In this document: positions 57,749-64,000 of the stretch, in pieces | How the letters are laid out: every line of letters begins with the position of its first letter | Position numbering within the stretch: the stretch's first letter is position 1 | Assembly: GCA_028713125.1 (NCBI GenBank) | Contig: JAQTOU010000009.1 | Span: 53,273 to 117,272, forward strand | DNA from: Elusimicrobiales bacterium | GTDB taxonomy: Bacteria > Elusimicrobiota > Elusimicrobia > Elusimicrobiales > UBA9959 | Direction of reading: 5' to 3' | DNA: 64,000 bases | Position numbers and translations under genes: made by a program | Notes under the pieces: model-generated | Database searches by the model: none | Seen by the model: only the letters and a program-made list of their open reading frames with translations | What the model was told of the DNA's origin: nothing

Positions 57749-58777
57749 TCAGGCTTTCTTGAAGGCGAATTTGACTTTGGCTTCCAGGTTTTCGAAATAG
57801 CCGGCCAGCAGCTTTAGCTTGGAGCTCAGCGCGCCGTAAAGCTCTTCCTGCTCTCTGGTCTTCAGGTGGTCGACGGCCTCGAATTCCTTGATGCGGCTGA
57901 TGGCGTCGAAAAGCTCTTCGCGGACCTTCGCGGTTTCCTGGTCGCGCCATTTGAGGTCGCCGCGCAGGCGGCCTATCTCTTCGCAGAACTTCTTCGACTG
58001 CTCCTCGTAATCGCGGCGCTCGTTGAACATGATGCTCTGGAACTCCTCGTTCTTGCCCACCAGCGAGGCGATATTGTCGCTGAAGGTTTTTGCCAGCATC
58101 TCTTTCTCCTCCAGCTGGGACCTCAGTTCGCGCATCTCTTTTTCGTACGCTGTGATATTCACGGCGTGGATCTCGTCCGCCTTGCGCAGCGCGGCGCGGG
58201 CGTTCTCCTCGACTTCGCTAATGCGCTCTTTCATATGCGAAATTTCCGCCGTCTTCTCCGCCAGGGCCTGGGTGGCCTCTGAAAGCTTGTCTTCCGAGCG
58301 TTTCTTCAGGGTCTTATAGAGGGTTTCCCACGACGGGTGCTCGCCTTTTGCGGCCTGCGCGTTATCGATGGAGCGCCTCAGCTTTTCGGTGAGGGCGCGG
58401 ATCTCACCGTCTTTCTTTTTAAGGGCTTCCTCGAAAGAGTGTTTTTCGATATTGTAGGACTTGCGGAGGTCTTTTACGTCGTGCTCAAGCTGGGCGTTCT
58501 TCCCTATGGCTTTCTCGAGCAGGCTGCGGGACGCGGCCTCCTCCACCAGCTCAACGGTCATCGGCGGCCGGGGCTTATTGGCGGTCTGCGGCGGTGTCTC
58601 GAGGAGCGACTGGAAAGCGGGTTCGAAAGCGGCCTCGTGCCACTGGCCGAGGGCTTTCTCGGGACAGACTAAAGTGTTGCGGGTGAAGCCCGGCTGCATG
58701 GCCGCGTCGCGCGGTAAAAAAGGTCCGCGTATGGACTTTTTCAGGTAAAGGTAATACCGCAAAATTGGTTCTGGCAT
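57749..58777 (-). CDS. GYF-like domain plus long coiled coil
   Basis: A 342-residue protein from the ATG at 58777. The first 45 residues (YYLYLKKSIRGPFLPRDAA, then GFTRNTLVCPEKALGQWHEA) match the GYF_2/DUF4339-like domain, with the RGPF motif and a C-terminal Trp. After a short linker, residues from about 85 are almost continuous Lys/Glu/Leu helix, predicted coiled coil (LEKAIGKNAQLEHDVKDL, LRELRSQLEEKEMLA-like repeats). GYF-type domains bind Pro-rich peptides in other proteins. The combination suggests a scaffold protein. TATCAT ends six bases before the ATG. It stands alone upstream of exbB. Confidence 0.75.
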   Translation of the reverse strand: MPEPILRYYLYLKKSIRGPFLPRDAAMQPGFTRNTLVCPEKALGQWHEAAFEPAFQSLLETPPQTANKPRPPMTVELVEEAASRSLLEKAIGKNAQLEHDVKDLRKSYNIEKHSFEEALKKKDGEIRALTEKLRRSIDNAQAAKGEHPSWETLYKTLKKRSEDKLSEATQALAEKTAEISHMKERISEVEENARAALRKADEIHAVNITAYEKEMRELRSQLEEKEMLAKTFSDNIASLVGKNEEFQSIMFNERRDYEEQSKKFCEEIGRLRGDLKWRDQETAKVREELFDAISRIKEFEAVDHLKTREQEELYGALSSKLKLLAGYFENLEAKVKFAFKKA

Positions 58778-58783
58778 GATTAA

Positions 58784-58789
58784 ATGATA
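58784..58789 (-). promoter_or_regulatory. -10 box of the coiled-coil gene, likely leaderless
   Basis: TATCAT, six bases before the ATG at 58777. Weaker than the others because the hexamer differs from TATAAT at one position. Confidence 0.45.
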
Positions 58790-58842
58790 CCAAAGGGGTG
58801 TTACAGGAAGATTACAGGGGAGTGAATACCTCAAATAGTCGG

Positions 58843-58979
58843 CGGGCGGCCTACCGCAGGGGCCGGAACGAAAAACACGTTCGGCCACACCGTGGCCTCA
58901 CTCGGTATTCGCCTGCCGGGCTATGCAACCGGCAGGCTCAACGACGGTTTTTCTTATCCGCCCCTGCGGTCTCCGCCCG
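58843..58979. repeat. Structured dispersed intergenic element, second complete copy
   Basis: 137 bases with the same architecture as 23777-23914: left arm CGGGCGG then ACCGCAGGGGC (58843-58863), right arm GCCCCTGCGGT then CCGCCCG (58960-58979), with the same CCT/CT internal loop, the GGCCGGAACG...CGTTCGGCC hairpin and a central hairpin GCCTGCCGG/CCGGCAGGC with the identical loop GCTATGCAA. It ends seven bases before the mtnA stop codon, between two minus-strand genes. Confidence 0.85.
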
Positions 58980-58985
58980 TTACCG

Positions 58986-60050
58986 CTATTTTGCGAGGTT
59001 CTTCTTTATGTTCTCCCGGGTGACCGGGCTGATGATGCCTTTTTCGGTTATGAGGGCGGTGATGAGGGAGGCCGGGGTTACGTCGAAGGCGGGGTGGCGG
59101 ACTTTTACGCCGATTGGGGCTATGCGGCAGCCTTTGACGAAAGTGACTTCTTCGGTGGAGCGCTCTTCGATTACGATCGCCCCCCCGTCGCGCGCCTTCA
59201 TGTCTATGGTGGGCGTGGGCGCCGCTACGTAGAAAGGGACTTTGTGGTAGCGGGCTATGACCGCCAGGCCGTAGGTCCCGATCTTGTTTGCCGTATCGCC
59301 GTTGGAGGCGATGCGGTCCGCGCCTACCACTATGGCGTTCACGCCGCAGGTCTTTATTATGTGCGCGGCCATATTGTCGGTCAGAAGCTCCGACGGGACG
59401 CCTTCGCGCATCAGTTCCCAGATGGTAAGGCGGGCCCCCTGCAGATAGGGGCGGGTTTCGCAGGAGTAAGCGTGCTTTATTTTGCCCTGGTCGTGCGCGG
59501 CGGTGATGACGCCTACGGCGGTGCCTATGCCCATGGTGGCCAGCGCTCCGGCATTGCAGTGGGTCATGATGACGCAGTTTTTCGGCAGCAGGGAAGCGCC
59601 GAACTTTCCCATGGCCAGGCAGGCGGCTTCGTCCTCTTCGGTCACAAGGCGGGCTTCACCGTCGATAAGGTCTAGGAGCTTTTTTATCGTCGCCGCGGAG
59701 AATTTGCCGGGGTTGGCGGCCGCGAAAACGAGCGCTTTATGCAGCATCCTGTCCGCAGCGTAGAAGAGGGCCACTGCCGTCGGGCGGGCGGCCTTGAGGA
59801 GAGAGGCGGTCCTTCTCGCGAGGCGTTCGAGCTCGGCCGAAGAGGCGGGCCGCAGGCGCCGTAGTTCCAGCGCGAAGCCGAAGGCGGCGGCGCAGCCGAT
59901 AAGCGGAGCCCCGCGCAGGGCCATGTCCTTGGTGGCCTTCGCCGTGCCGGCGGCGTCCTTGACGGAAATAAATTTTATCTTGTCCGGTAAAAGGCGCTGG
60001 TCGAGGATCTTTAAAACGTCATTCTTGAAAACCAGGCGGGGTGGGATCAT
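58986..60050 (-). CDS. mtnA: S-methyl-5-thioribose-1-phosphate isomerase
   Basis: Converts methylthioribose-1-phosphate to methylthioribulose-1-phosphate in the methionine salvage pathway; belongs to the eIF2B alpha/beta/delta-related family. The 354-residue protein shows MALRGAPLIGCAAAFG, THCNAGALATMGIGTA, ETRPYLQGARLTIWEL, MAAHII and GADRIASNGDTANKIGTYG, with the catalytic Cys (HCNAG) and Asp (GADRIA). No other methionine-salvage gene is adjacent. Immediately upstream is an inverted-repeat region. It could alternatively be a related ribose-1,5-bisphosphate isomerase, but the motif set and length favour MtnA. Confidence 0.92.
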   Translation of the reverse strand: MIPPRLVFKNDVLKILDQRLLPDKIKFISVKDAAGTAKATKDMALRGAPLIGCAAAFGFALELRRLRPASSAELERLARRTASLLKAARPTAVALFYAADRMLHKALVFAAANPGKFSAATIKKLLDLIDGEARLVTEEDEAACLAMGKFGASLLPKNCVIMTHCNAGALATMGIGTAVGVITAAHDQGKIKHAYSCETRPYLQGARLTIWELMREGVPSELLTDNMAAHIIKTCGVNAIVVGADRIASNGDTANKIGTYGLAVIARYHKVPFYVAAPTPTIDMKARDGGAIVIEERSTEEVTFVKGCRIAPIGVKVRHPAFDVTPASLITALITEKGIISPVTRENIKKNLAK

Positions 60051-60075
60051 AATAAATAAGGACCGAGAATCGAAA

Positions 60076-60129
60076 ATCGAGAATCGGGAAGAGCTTTTTC
60101 TTCAAGATTCCCGATTCCCGATCCTCGAT
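60076..60129. repeat. Inverted repeat between DUF167 gene and mtnA
   Basis: ATCGAGAATCGGGAA (60076-60090) pairs with TTCCCGATCCTCGAT (60115-60129) except at one position. The sequence is built of short GATTCTCGATTTTCG-like units, and TTCCCGATTC at 60108-60117 offers an alternative pairing, so it can slip. It may end the DUF167 transcript. Confidence 0.6.
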
Positions 60130-60139
60130 CTTTTTGGTT

Positions 60140-60403
60140 TTAGGGTATCGAGTCGAGCAGGTTTTTCAGCTGCTCTTCCGTTTTACCGGTTATTTCCACG
60201 GTCTTCTCGCGGCCTTTGGCGCCGCGGATGATGTTCACCAGCTTGGTGGGTACTTCGAAGAACTCAGAGAGGTAATCCCTGAGCAGCAGGTTTATCTTCA
60301 GGTCGGCGGCGGGGGCGCATATCTTCACGCGCAGCACGCTTCCGATCCGGGATACCACTTCATTGTCTTCACAGTTCGGTATGACTCTTACTTTGACTAT
60401 CAT
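60140..60403 (-). CDS. DUF167 (YggU-like) protein
   Basis: An 87-residue protein of the YggU/DUF167 family: KVRVIPNCEDNEVVS, VKICAPAADLKINLLLRDYL and NIIRGAKGREKTVEI match the usual Lys-Val pattern with a P-x-x-G-K-A-N segment replaced by APAADLKIN. Members are often encoded just downstream of yggS, as here. The function is unknown. The first bases of the coding region overlap no other gene. Conserved small protein, probably cytoplasmic. Confidence 0.85.
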   Translation of the reverse strand: MIVKVRVIPNCEDNEVVSRIGSVLRVKICAPAADLKINLLLRDYLSEFFEVPTKLVNIIRGAKGREKTVEITGKTEEQLKNLLDSIP

Positions 60404-60469
60404 GTCCCCACCTCTCTGTTGCCGCGGCCCTTGGCGGGCGCCGCTGCTGTTCCCCTGGAGGGCTTACCG

Positions 60470-61192
60470 CTAGGCGAAAAGTGAACTCCCGATGCGCGGC
60501 AGGTTCGAACCCGCCTCCACGGCCAGCTCATAGTCCCCGCTCATCCCGAGCGAGAGATAGTTAGCGGGCGCGCCGGTTTTCGTGACCGGAAAATCACGGT
60601 CGAAAATTTTCTTTGCTTCAGTGAATACGGTCTTGAGCTCAGCGGGCGTGGCGCCCTCGGGGGCGATGCCCATATAGCCGCGCGGCTCCAGGTTCTTAAG
60701 GAGCCTTATCTGGGCCAGGAGTTCCCCCGCCTGGCCCGGCTTTATGCCGGACTGGGTGGCGGAGTCGTTGAGTTTGAGCTGTATCATTACAGGCATGGTT
60801 TTGCCCGCAGCTTCGGCATGGCGGTTCACTTCAACCGCGATTTTGAGGCTATCTATGGAATCTATCCAGTCGAAGGTCTCGACCGCCGCTTTGGCCTTAT
60901 TGGTCTGGAGGTGGCCTATGAAATGGAGCTTTATCCGCGATTTGAGGGGAGCGAGCGGGCCGTTAAACCACTTGGCTTTGGCGTCCTGCACCTTGTTTTC
61001 CCCCGCGTTCTTTATGGCGCCGGCTTCTATAAGGATCTTAACGTCCTCATCCGCGGCGTACTTGGTGACAGCGAGCAGTTCCGCCTTGGGGTTGGCGGCT
61101 CCTGAGCGGGCGCTGGCGGCCGCTATCCTGCCTGTTATGTCCTTAAAATTTGTGAGGAGAGCGCTCTTGCGCGTTAGTTCGGCTGTTGGCAT
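60470..61192 (-). CDS. PLP homeostasis protein (YggS/PROSC family)
   Basis: A 240-residue fold-type III PLP-binding protein that controls pyridoxal phosphate balance. The PLP Lys is in ELLAVTKYAADEDV, followed by NAGENKVQDAKAKW, LHFIGHLQTNKAK, WIDSIDSL, VMIQLKLNDSATQSGI and NYLSLGMSGDYELAV near the end, all family marks. It precedes the DUF167 gene in the usual order. A TAGAAT and TATAAC occur upstream; neither gives the six-base spacing seen elsewhere, so its promoter is uncertain. Confidence 0.95.
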   Translation of the reverse strand: MPTAELTRKSALLTNFKDITGRIAAASARSGAANPKAELLAVTKYAADEDVKILIEAGAIKNAGENKVQDAKAKWFNGPLAPLKSRIKLHFIGHLQTNKAKAAVETFDWIDSIDSLKIAVEVNRHAEAAGKTMPVMIQLKLNDSATQSGIKPGQAGELLAQIRLLKNLEPRGYMGIAPEGATPAELKTVFTEAKKIFDRDFPVTKTGAPANYLSLGMSGDYELAVEAGSNLPRIGSSLFA

Positions 61193-61266
61193 TGGGATTA
61201 GTTATATTCTACCAAAATAACGCTTGTTTTCCTAGTGGAATATTTAGTAAGTTCGCGGCCAAATGC

Positions 61267-61272
61267 TATTAT
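61267..61272 (+). promoter_or_regulatory. -10 box of the MFS gene, likely leaderless
   Basis: TATTAT, preceded by TGC (extended -10), six bases before the ATG at 61279; no ribosome-binding site is visible. Confidence 0.5.
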
Positions 61273-61278
61273 TTATGT

Positions 61279-62526
61279 ATGACTTTGCCCCCCGGTTTCT
61301 GGATACTCGCCTCTGCCGAAGGCCTGATGACGGCCGGGTACGCTATCTCTTTCCCCTTCCTCGCGGTCTACCTGAGCGCGCACCGCGGCGTGCCAATGTC
61401 CTGGGTGGGTTTCTTCCTGGCCTCTTCGATGCTGATAGGCTCGCTTGCGCAGTTCATCGGCGGCGAGATCTCGGACGCTATCGGCAGGCGCAAGGTGATG
61501 GTTTACGCGCTTGCGCTGCGCACTTTGCTGATAGCGGCCATAGCCTGGATAATTTACAGCAAGGCCCCGCTTTGGGCTGTTTTTGTCTTTCATCCGCTCG
61601 GGATGTTCATCGGTTCTTTCTTCCACCCTGCGGCGCGGTCCTGGGTGGCGGATTACACTCACCCTTCGCGCCGGATGAAGGCTTATGGCCTGCTGCGGAT
61701 GGTCTCTAATGCGGGCTGGGCCCTCGGGCCTGCCGCTGGCGGCCTGCTTGCGGCGGGGTCTTATTCGCTGATGTTCTTTGTGACGGCGGCGGCTTTCGGG
61801 GTGTGTACGGTTATCGTGGCGCTTAATATCAAGGATGCTCCCGGCGCCGCCAGCGGGAAGTTCGTGGCGCCGAGTTTCAAGGGGGCGGCGACGGCGCTTA
61901 AGAACAAGGCTTTCCTGCGTTTCTGTGTTTTTACTTTTACTATGTGCGCGGTGATGAGCCAGCTGGTGGTTTCGAGTTCGCTTTATTCTAAGAACTACCT
62001 TGGTTTTTCGGAGCGGGAGATAGGGCTGCTGTTCTCGGTGAACGGCTTTATCGTTGTGGCTTTCCAGTACTTCATGACGAGGCTGCTGGAAGGGCGGCGC
62101 ATTACTTCTGGGCTGGCAATGGGCGCGGTCCTGTACGGCATCGGCTACCTGGCTTTCGGCTTTTCTACTGTTTTCTACGCCGCCGCGGCCGCTATCGTAG
62201 TGGTGACGCTGGGAGAGATCGCTGTTTCCCCTGGCCTGCAGGCTTTGGGCGCGAATATGGCGCCTAAGGCCGAGAAAGGCCGCTACCTGGGCGTGCAGGG
62301 CCTGTTCCAGCAGGTGGGGAGTTCGGTGGGCATCTTCATAGGCTCCAACGCTATAGGCCGCCTGAGCCCGATCTACCAGCAAGCCCCCTGGTTCATCATC
62401 ACCGCCATCGCGCTTATCTCCAGCCTGGGCTTCCTTAGCCTCGGCACCTGCCTGACCCCTGACCAGGACGGCCAGCGCGGCCCCACCCTTCCCCCTTCTC
62501 CGGAAGAAGCCGGCGAGCCTGCTTAA
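61279..62526 (+). CDS. MFS transporter
   Basis: A 415-residue major facilitator with about twelve hydrophobic segments. The motif between the second and third segments reads GGEISDAIGRRKVMVYAL, the MFS signature G-x3-D-x-x-G-R-R. ISFPFLAVYLSAHRGVPMSW at the start and LGALGANMAPKAEKGRYLGV-like sequence in the second half (VSPGLQALGANMAPKAEKG) fit drug-efflux or sugar-transport groups, with no clue to the substrate. The start at 61279 is chosen because the upstream frame from 61186 lies inside the promoter region of yggS; it also gives the -10 to ATG spacing seen elsewhere. Confidence 0.9.
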   Translation: MTLPPGFWILASAEGLMTAGYAISFPFLAVYLSAHRGVPMSWVGFFLASSMLIGSLAQFIGGEISDAIGRRKVMVYALALRTLLIAAIAWIIYSKAPLWAVFVFHPLGMFIGSFFHPAARSWVADYTHPSRRMKAYGLLRMVSNAGWALGPAAGGLLAAGSYSLMFFVTAAAFGVCTVIVALNIKDAPGAASGKFVAPSFKGAATALKNKAFLRFCVFTFTMCAVMSQLVVSSSLYSKNYLGFSEREIGLLFSVNGFIVVAFQYFMTRLLEGRRITSGLAMGAVLYGIGYLAFGFSTVFYAAAAAIVVVTLGEIAVSPGLQALGANMAPKAEKGRYLGVQGLFQQVGSSVGIFIGSNAIGRLSPIYQQAPWFIITAIALISSLGFLSLGTCLTPDQDGQRGPTLPPSPEEAGEPA

Positions 62527-62545
62527 ACAGGAACTATAATATTAG

Positions 62546-62579
62546 AAAAGAACCCCGCGTTTTGCGCGGGGTTCTTTTT
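62546..62579. terminator. Bidirectional intrinsic terminator
   Basis: Stem AAAAGAACCCCGCG (62546-62559) with CGCGGGGTTCTTTT (62565-62578), loop of five bases, ending in T-rich tracts in both directions. It serves the MFS gene and the convergent subtilase gene. Confidence 0.93.
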
Positions 62580-62593
62580 ATATCAGGCAGCGC

Positions 62594-63793
62594 CTAGCGC
62601 ACAAGCAGGAAAGCGTCTACCAGTCCGGCCCCCTGCTCGCCGGCGGTAAGGCCGGGCAGAGCTGAGGCGGCGCCCTTCAGGGCTGCCCTGACTTGTTCAG
62701 GACCCCTGGCGCCGGCGCCGATGGCAAGGGCGGCCAGGCCCGCCACATGAGGCGAGGCCATGGAGGTTCCGGAGAGTGCGCCGTACCCGCCGCCCTTCAG
62801 GGTGGAGTAGATCTTCACGCCGGGGGCTATTACGGCCAGTTCGGGGCCGCGCGAGGAGAAGGGCGCTATTTTGTCCGAGGAGTCCGAGGCGGAGACGGCT
62901 ATGGCCTGCGGATACTTGGCGGGGTAATTCACCGGGCCGGCGTCATTGCCGGCGGCGCAGACCACTGTCACTCCTGTCTCGCCGGCCTTTACCATGACCT
63001 GCCGCAGGGCTTCATTCCCCTCGCCGCCGCCAAGGCTCATATTTATGACGTTCATACGGTGCTCAATGGCCCACTCTATGCCGGCTATGATCCAGGAATA
63101 CTGGCCTGAACCGTTCTTGTCCAGCACCTTCACGGCATAAAGGTCCACCGAGGGCGCCACGCCCGCCACACCCTTGCTGTCCCTTACCGCGCCTATGGTG
63201 CCTGCCACGTGGGTTCCGTGGCCCTGGTCGTCGAGCGGCATCGCCGCGGGGTCTACTGCATTGTAGCCGCCTTTGTAATTGGGGGCGAGGTCCGGGTGGG
63301 TATAATCGATACCGGTGTCTATGACGGCTACTTTTATGCCCTGGCCGGCCGTATAGTCCCAGGCGGCGGCGGCGTTGACGCGCGTTACTCCCCAGGGTAT
63401 TTCCTTTGCGGCGGGGTCTATTTCCGCCCCGGGTTCAGGCAGGCCGGGGAGGTTCCCGCTCTCGCGTATAGTCCTGAGGGCGCGGTCCATGGAAGGAAGA
63501 GGGACGGACTGCATGGCGGCCGGCGCGGCTTCTATCCAGCGCCGGTAGGTGTCGTCGGCTACGTCCTTTACTCCCTCTACTGTATAGATGCTGGCGTCCT
63601 TTACATGGTCGGGCAGGTCGGCGACTACGGCAGTCGCGTATTTGAACTCCCGCACAACGGTGCCGCCCAGCCACTTTATGGCGGCCTTTACTCCCGGCTT
63701 GAACGCCTGGTCGTAGACGATTATCTTCTGGGCTGCCTGGGCGGCCGTAGCCGCTGCAAGTATTATGGAGACCGCCATGGTAATTTTTTTCAT
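62594..63793 (-). CDS. Secreted subtilisin-like serine protease (S8)
   Basis: A 399-residue protease from the ATG at 63793, with a Sec signal ([20 protein letters not shown]) and an inhibitor-I9-like propeptide ([28 protein letters not shown]). The catalytic triad is D159 ([14 protein letters not shown]), H192 ([11 protein letters not shown]) and S344 ([12 protein letters not shown]), with the oxyanion-hole N283 (AAGND). All four are at family spacing, and the propeptide should be cleaved after export. GGAGG lies ten bases before the ATG. The upstream frame extends to 63934 but lacks support. Probably released or periplasmic, for protein degradation. Confidence 0.95.
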   Translation of the reverse strand: MKKITMAVSIILAAATAAQAAQKIIVYDQAFKPGVKAAIKWLGGTVVREFKYATAVVADLPDHVKDASIYTVEGVKDVADDTYRRWIEAAPAAMQSVPLPSMDRALRTIRESGNLPGLPEPGAEIDPAAKEIPWGVTRVNAAAAWDYTAGQGIKVAVIDTGIDYTHPDLAPNYKGGYNAVDPAAMPLDDQGHGTHVAGTIGAVRDSKGVAGVAPSVDLYAVKVLDKNGSGQYSWIIAGIEWAIEHRMNVINMSLGGGEGNEALRQVMVKAGETGVTVVCAAGNDAGPVNYPAKYPQAIAVSASDSSDKIAPFSSRGPELAVIAPGVKIYSTLKGGGYGALSGTSMASPHVAGLAALAIGAGARGPEQVRAALKGAASALPGLTAGEQGAGLVDAFLLVR

Positions 63794-63835
63794 CTGTATT
63801 CTGCCTCCAACCGAGCGCTTGGTGCTGATGGATAT

Positions 63836-63864
63836 AGGATACAGCGTAATACACTGTTTATCAA
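63836..63864 (-). promoter_or_regulatory. Sigma-70 type promoter of the subtilase gene
   Basis: On the minus strand TTGATA (63859-63864), 17-base spacer, TATCCT (63836-63841). The ATG lies 43 bases further, with a ribosome-binding site. Confidence 0.6.
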
Positions 63865-63896
63865 GGCCAAAAGCAGGGCTGTCCCAAGAAACTTTT

Positions 63897-64000
63897 TTAA
63901 GCGAAGGGCAGGAATGGCTGTAAGTCCCCGTCACGTATCCTGTTCAATCGGTTTTGATTCAAATTTAAAGTGTCCAACAGCGATAATCGCTCCATTAAAC
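63897..64000 (-). CDS. Possible 3' end of a gene running off the right edge
   Basis: The minus strand is open for 33 codons from the edge to a TAA at 63897-63899, coding for a Leu/Asn-rich, charged stretch that ends [11 protein letters not shown]. The base composition is clearly less GC-rich than the rest of the window, which could mean transferred DNA or simply intergenic sequence. A Met lies two codons inside the window edge, so it could also be a start. I do not recognise a family and cannot exclude chance. Confidence 0.25.
   Translation of the reverse strand, partial: LMERLSLLDTLNLNQNRLNRIRDGDLQPFLPFA

Noticed and set aside
61273..62382. 369-codon open frame opposite to the MFS gene
   Set aside because: The plus-strand frame has the MFS signature and membrane segments; the shadow is low-complexity and charged.
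1..64000. CRISPR arrays, rRNA genes, complete insertion sequences, prophage
   Set aside because: Reading both strands I found no regularly spaced direct repeats, no rRNA sequence, no complete transposase gene and no phage structural genes.

Overview
The window looks like a chromosomal stretch from a GC-rich Gram-negative (diderm) bacterium. It encodes an ExbB/ExbD/TonB energising complex, a TonB-dependent receptor, an AsmA-type protein and several predicted lipoproteins. Gene content (ADP-forming acyl-CoA synthetase, fused MEMO/AMMECR1, GYF-like coiled-coil protein) would fit an uncultured lineage such as Elusimicrobiota. That placement is a guess from gene content, not a measurement. Almost all of the window is ordinary housekeeping metabolism. 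I saw no prophage, complete insertion sequence or CRISPR array.

Layout. 1-1.3 kb: a cut-off membrane protein gene, an exported TIM-barrel-like protein and tRNA-His. 1.4-2.8 kb: fused MEMO/AMMECR1. 2.9-9.9 kb: nine genes, every adjacent pair overlapping, carrying pantothenate and CoA synthesis (a Rossmann/DUF2520 protein in the ketopantoate-reductase slot, panB, panC, coaC, coaB, coaX, panD), then a thioredoxin-reductase-like protein without its redox disulfide and an RlmN/Cfr-like radical SAM enzyme fused to an isochorismatase-like hydrolase. 10-12.5 kb: a TonB-dependent receptor divergent from bioY. 12.5-16.5 kb: a TPP riboswitch and thiC-thiD-thiE plus a PurM-superfamily kinase candidate. 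16.5-17.4 kb: a small exported protein and two tiny genes behind a near-consensus promoter. 17.5-20.1 kb: folP and a folK-folC fusion, then tRNA-Arg. 20.2-26 kb: a winged-helix regulator, a RecD/Dda-like helicase, an ABC exporter, an unknown gene with paired operator-like boxes and an alanine symporter.

26-34 kb: rlmN, a lipoprotein, a RecB-family Fe-S nuclease, an FGGY kinase, trxB, and a queD-maf-DUF4321-cutA cluster. 34-44 kb: AsmA, a PfkB kinase, a domain-permuted acyl-CoA synthetase, an iron alcohol dehydrogenase with a histidine kinase, and a glycosyltransferase. 44-54 kb: AlkD, MgtE, TsaC, and a three-gene signalling operon headed by a 1503-residue multi-PAS histidine kinase. 54-64 kb: tRNA-Ser, the TonB system operon, a coiled-coil protein, mtnA, DUF167, YggS, an MFS transporter and a secreted subtilase.

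Two patterns cut across the window. First, seven genes have a -10-like hexamer ending exactly six bases before the ATG, which predicts leaderless mRNAs (a weaker eighth candidate is the ABC ATPase at 22233). Second, an intergenic element of about 138 bases occurs twice in full (23777-23914, 58843-58979) and once truncated (9913-9955); its arms differ between copies but keep pairing, so the folded structure appears to be conserved. The most intriguing proteins are the last two of the CoA operon.
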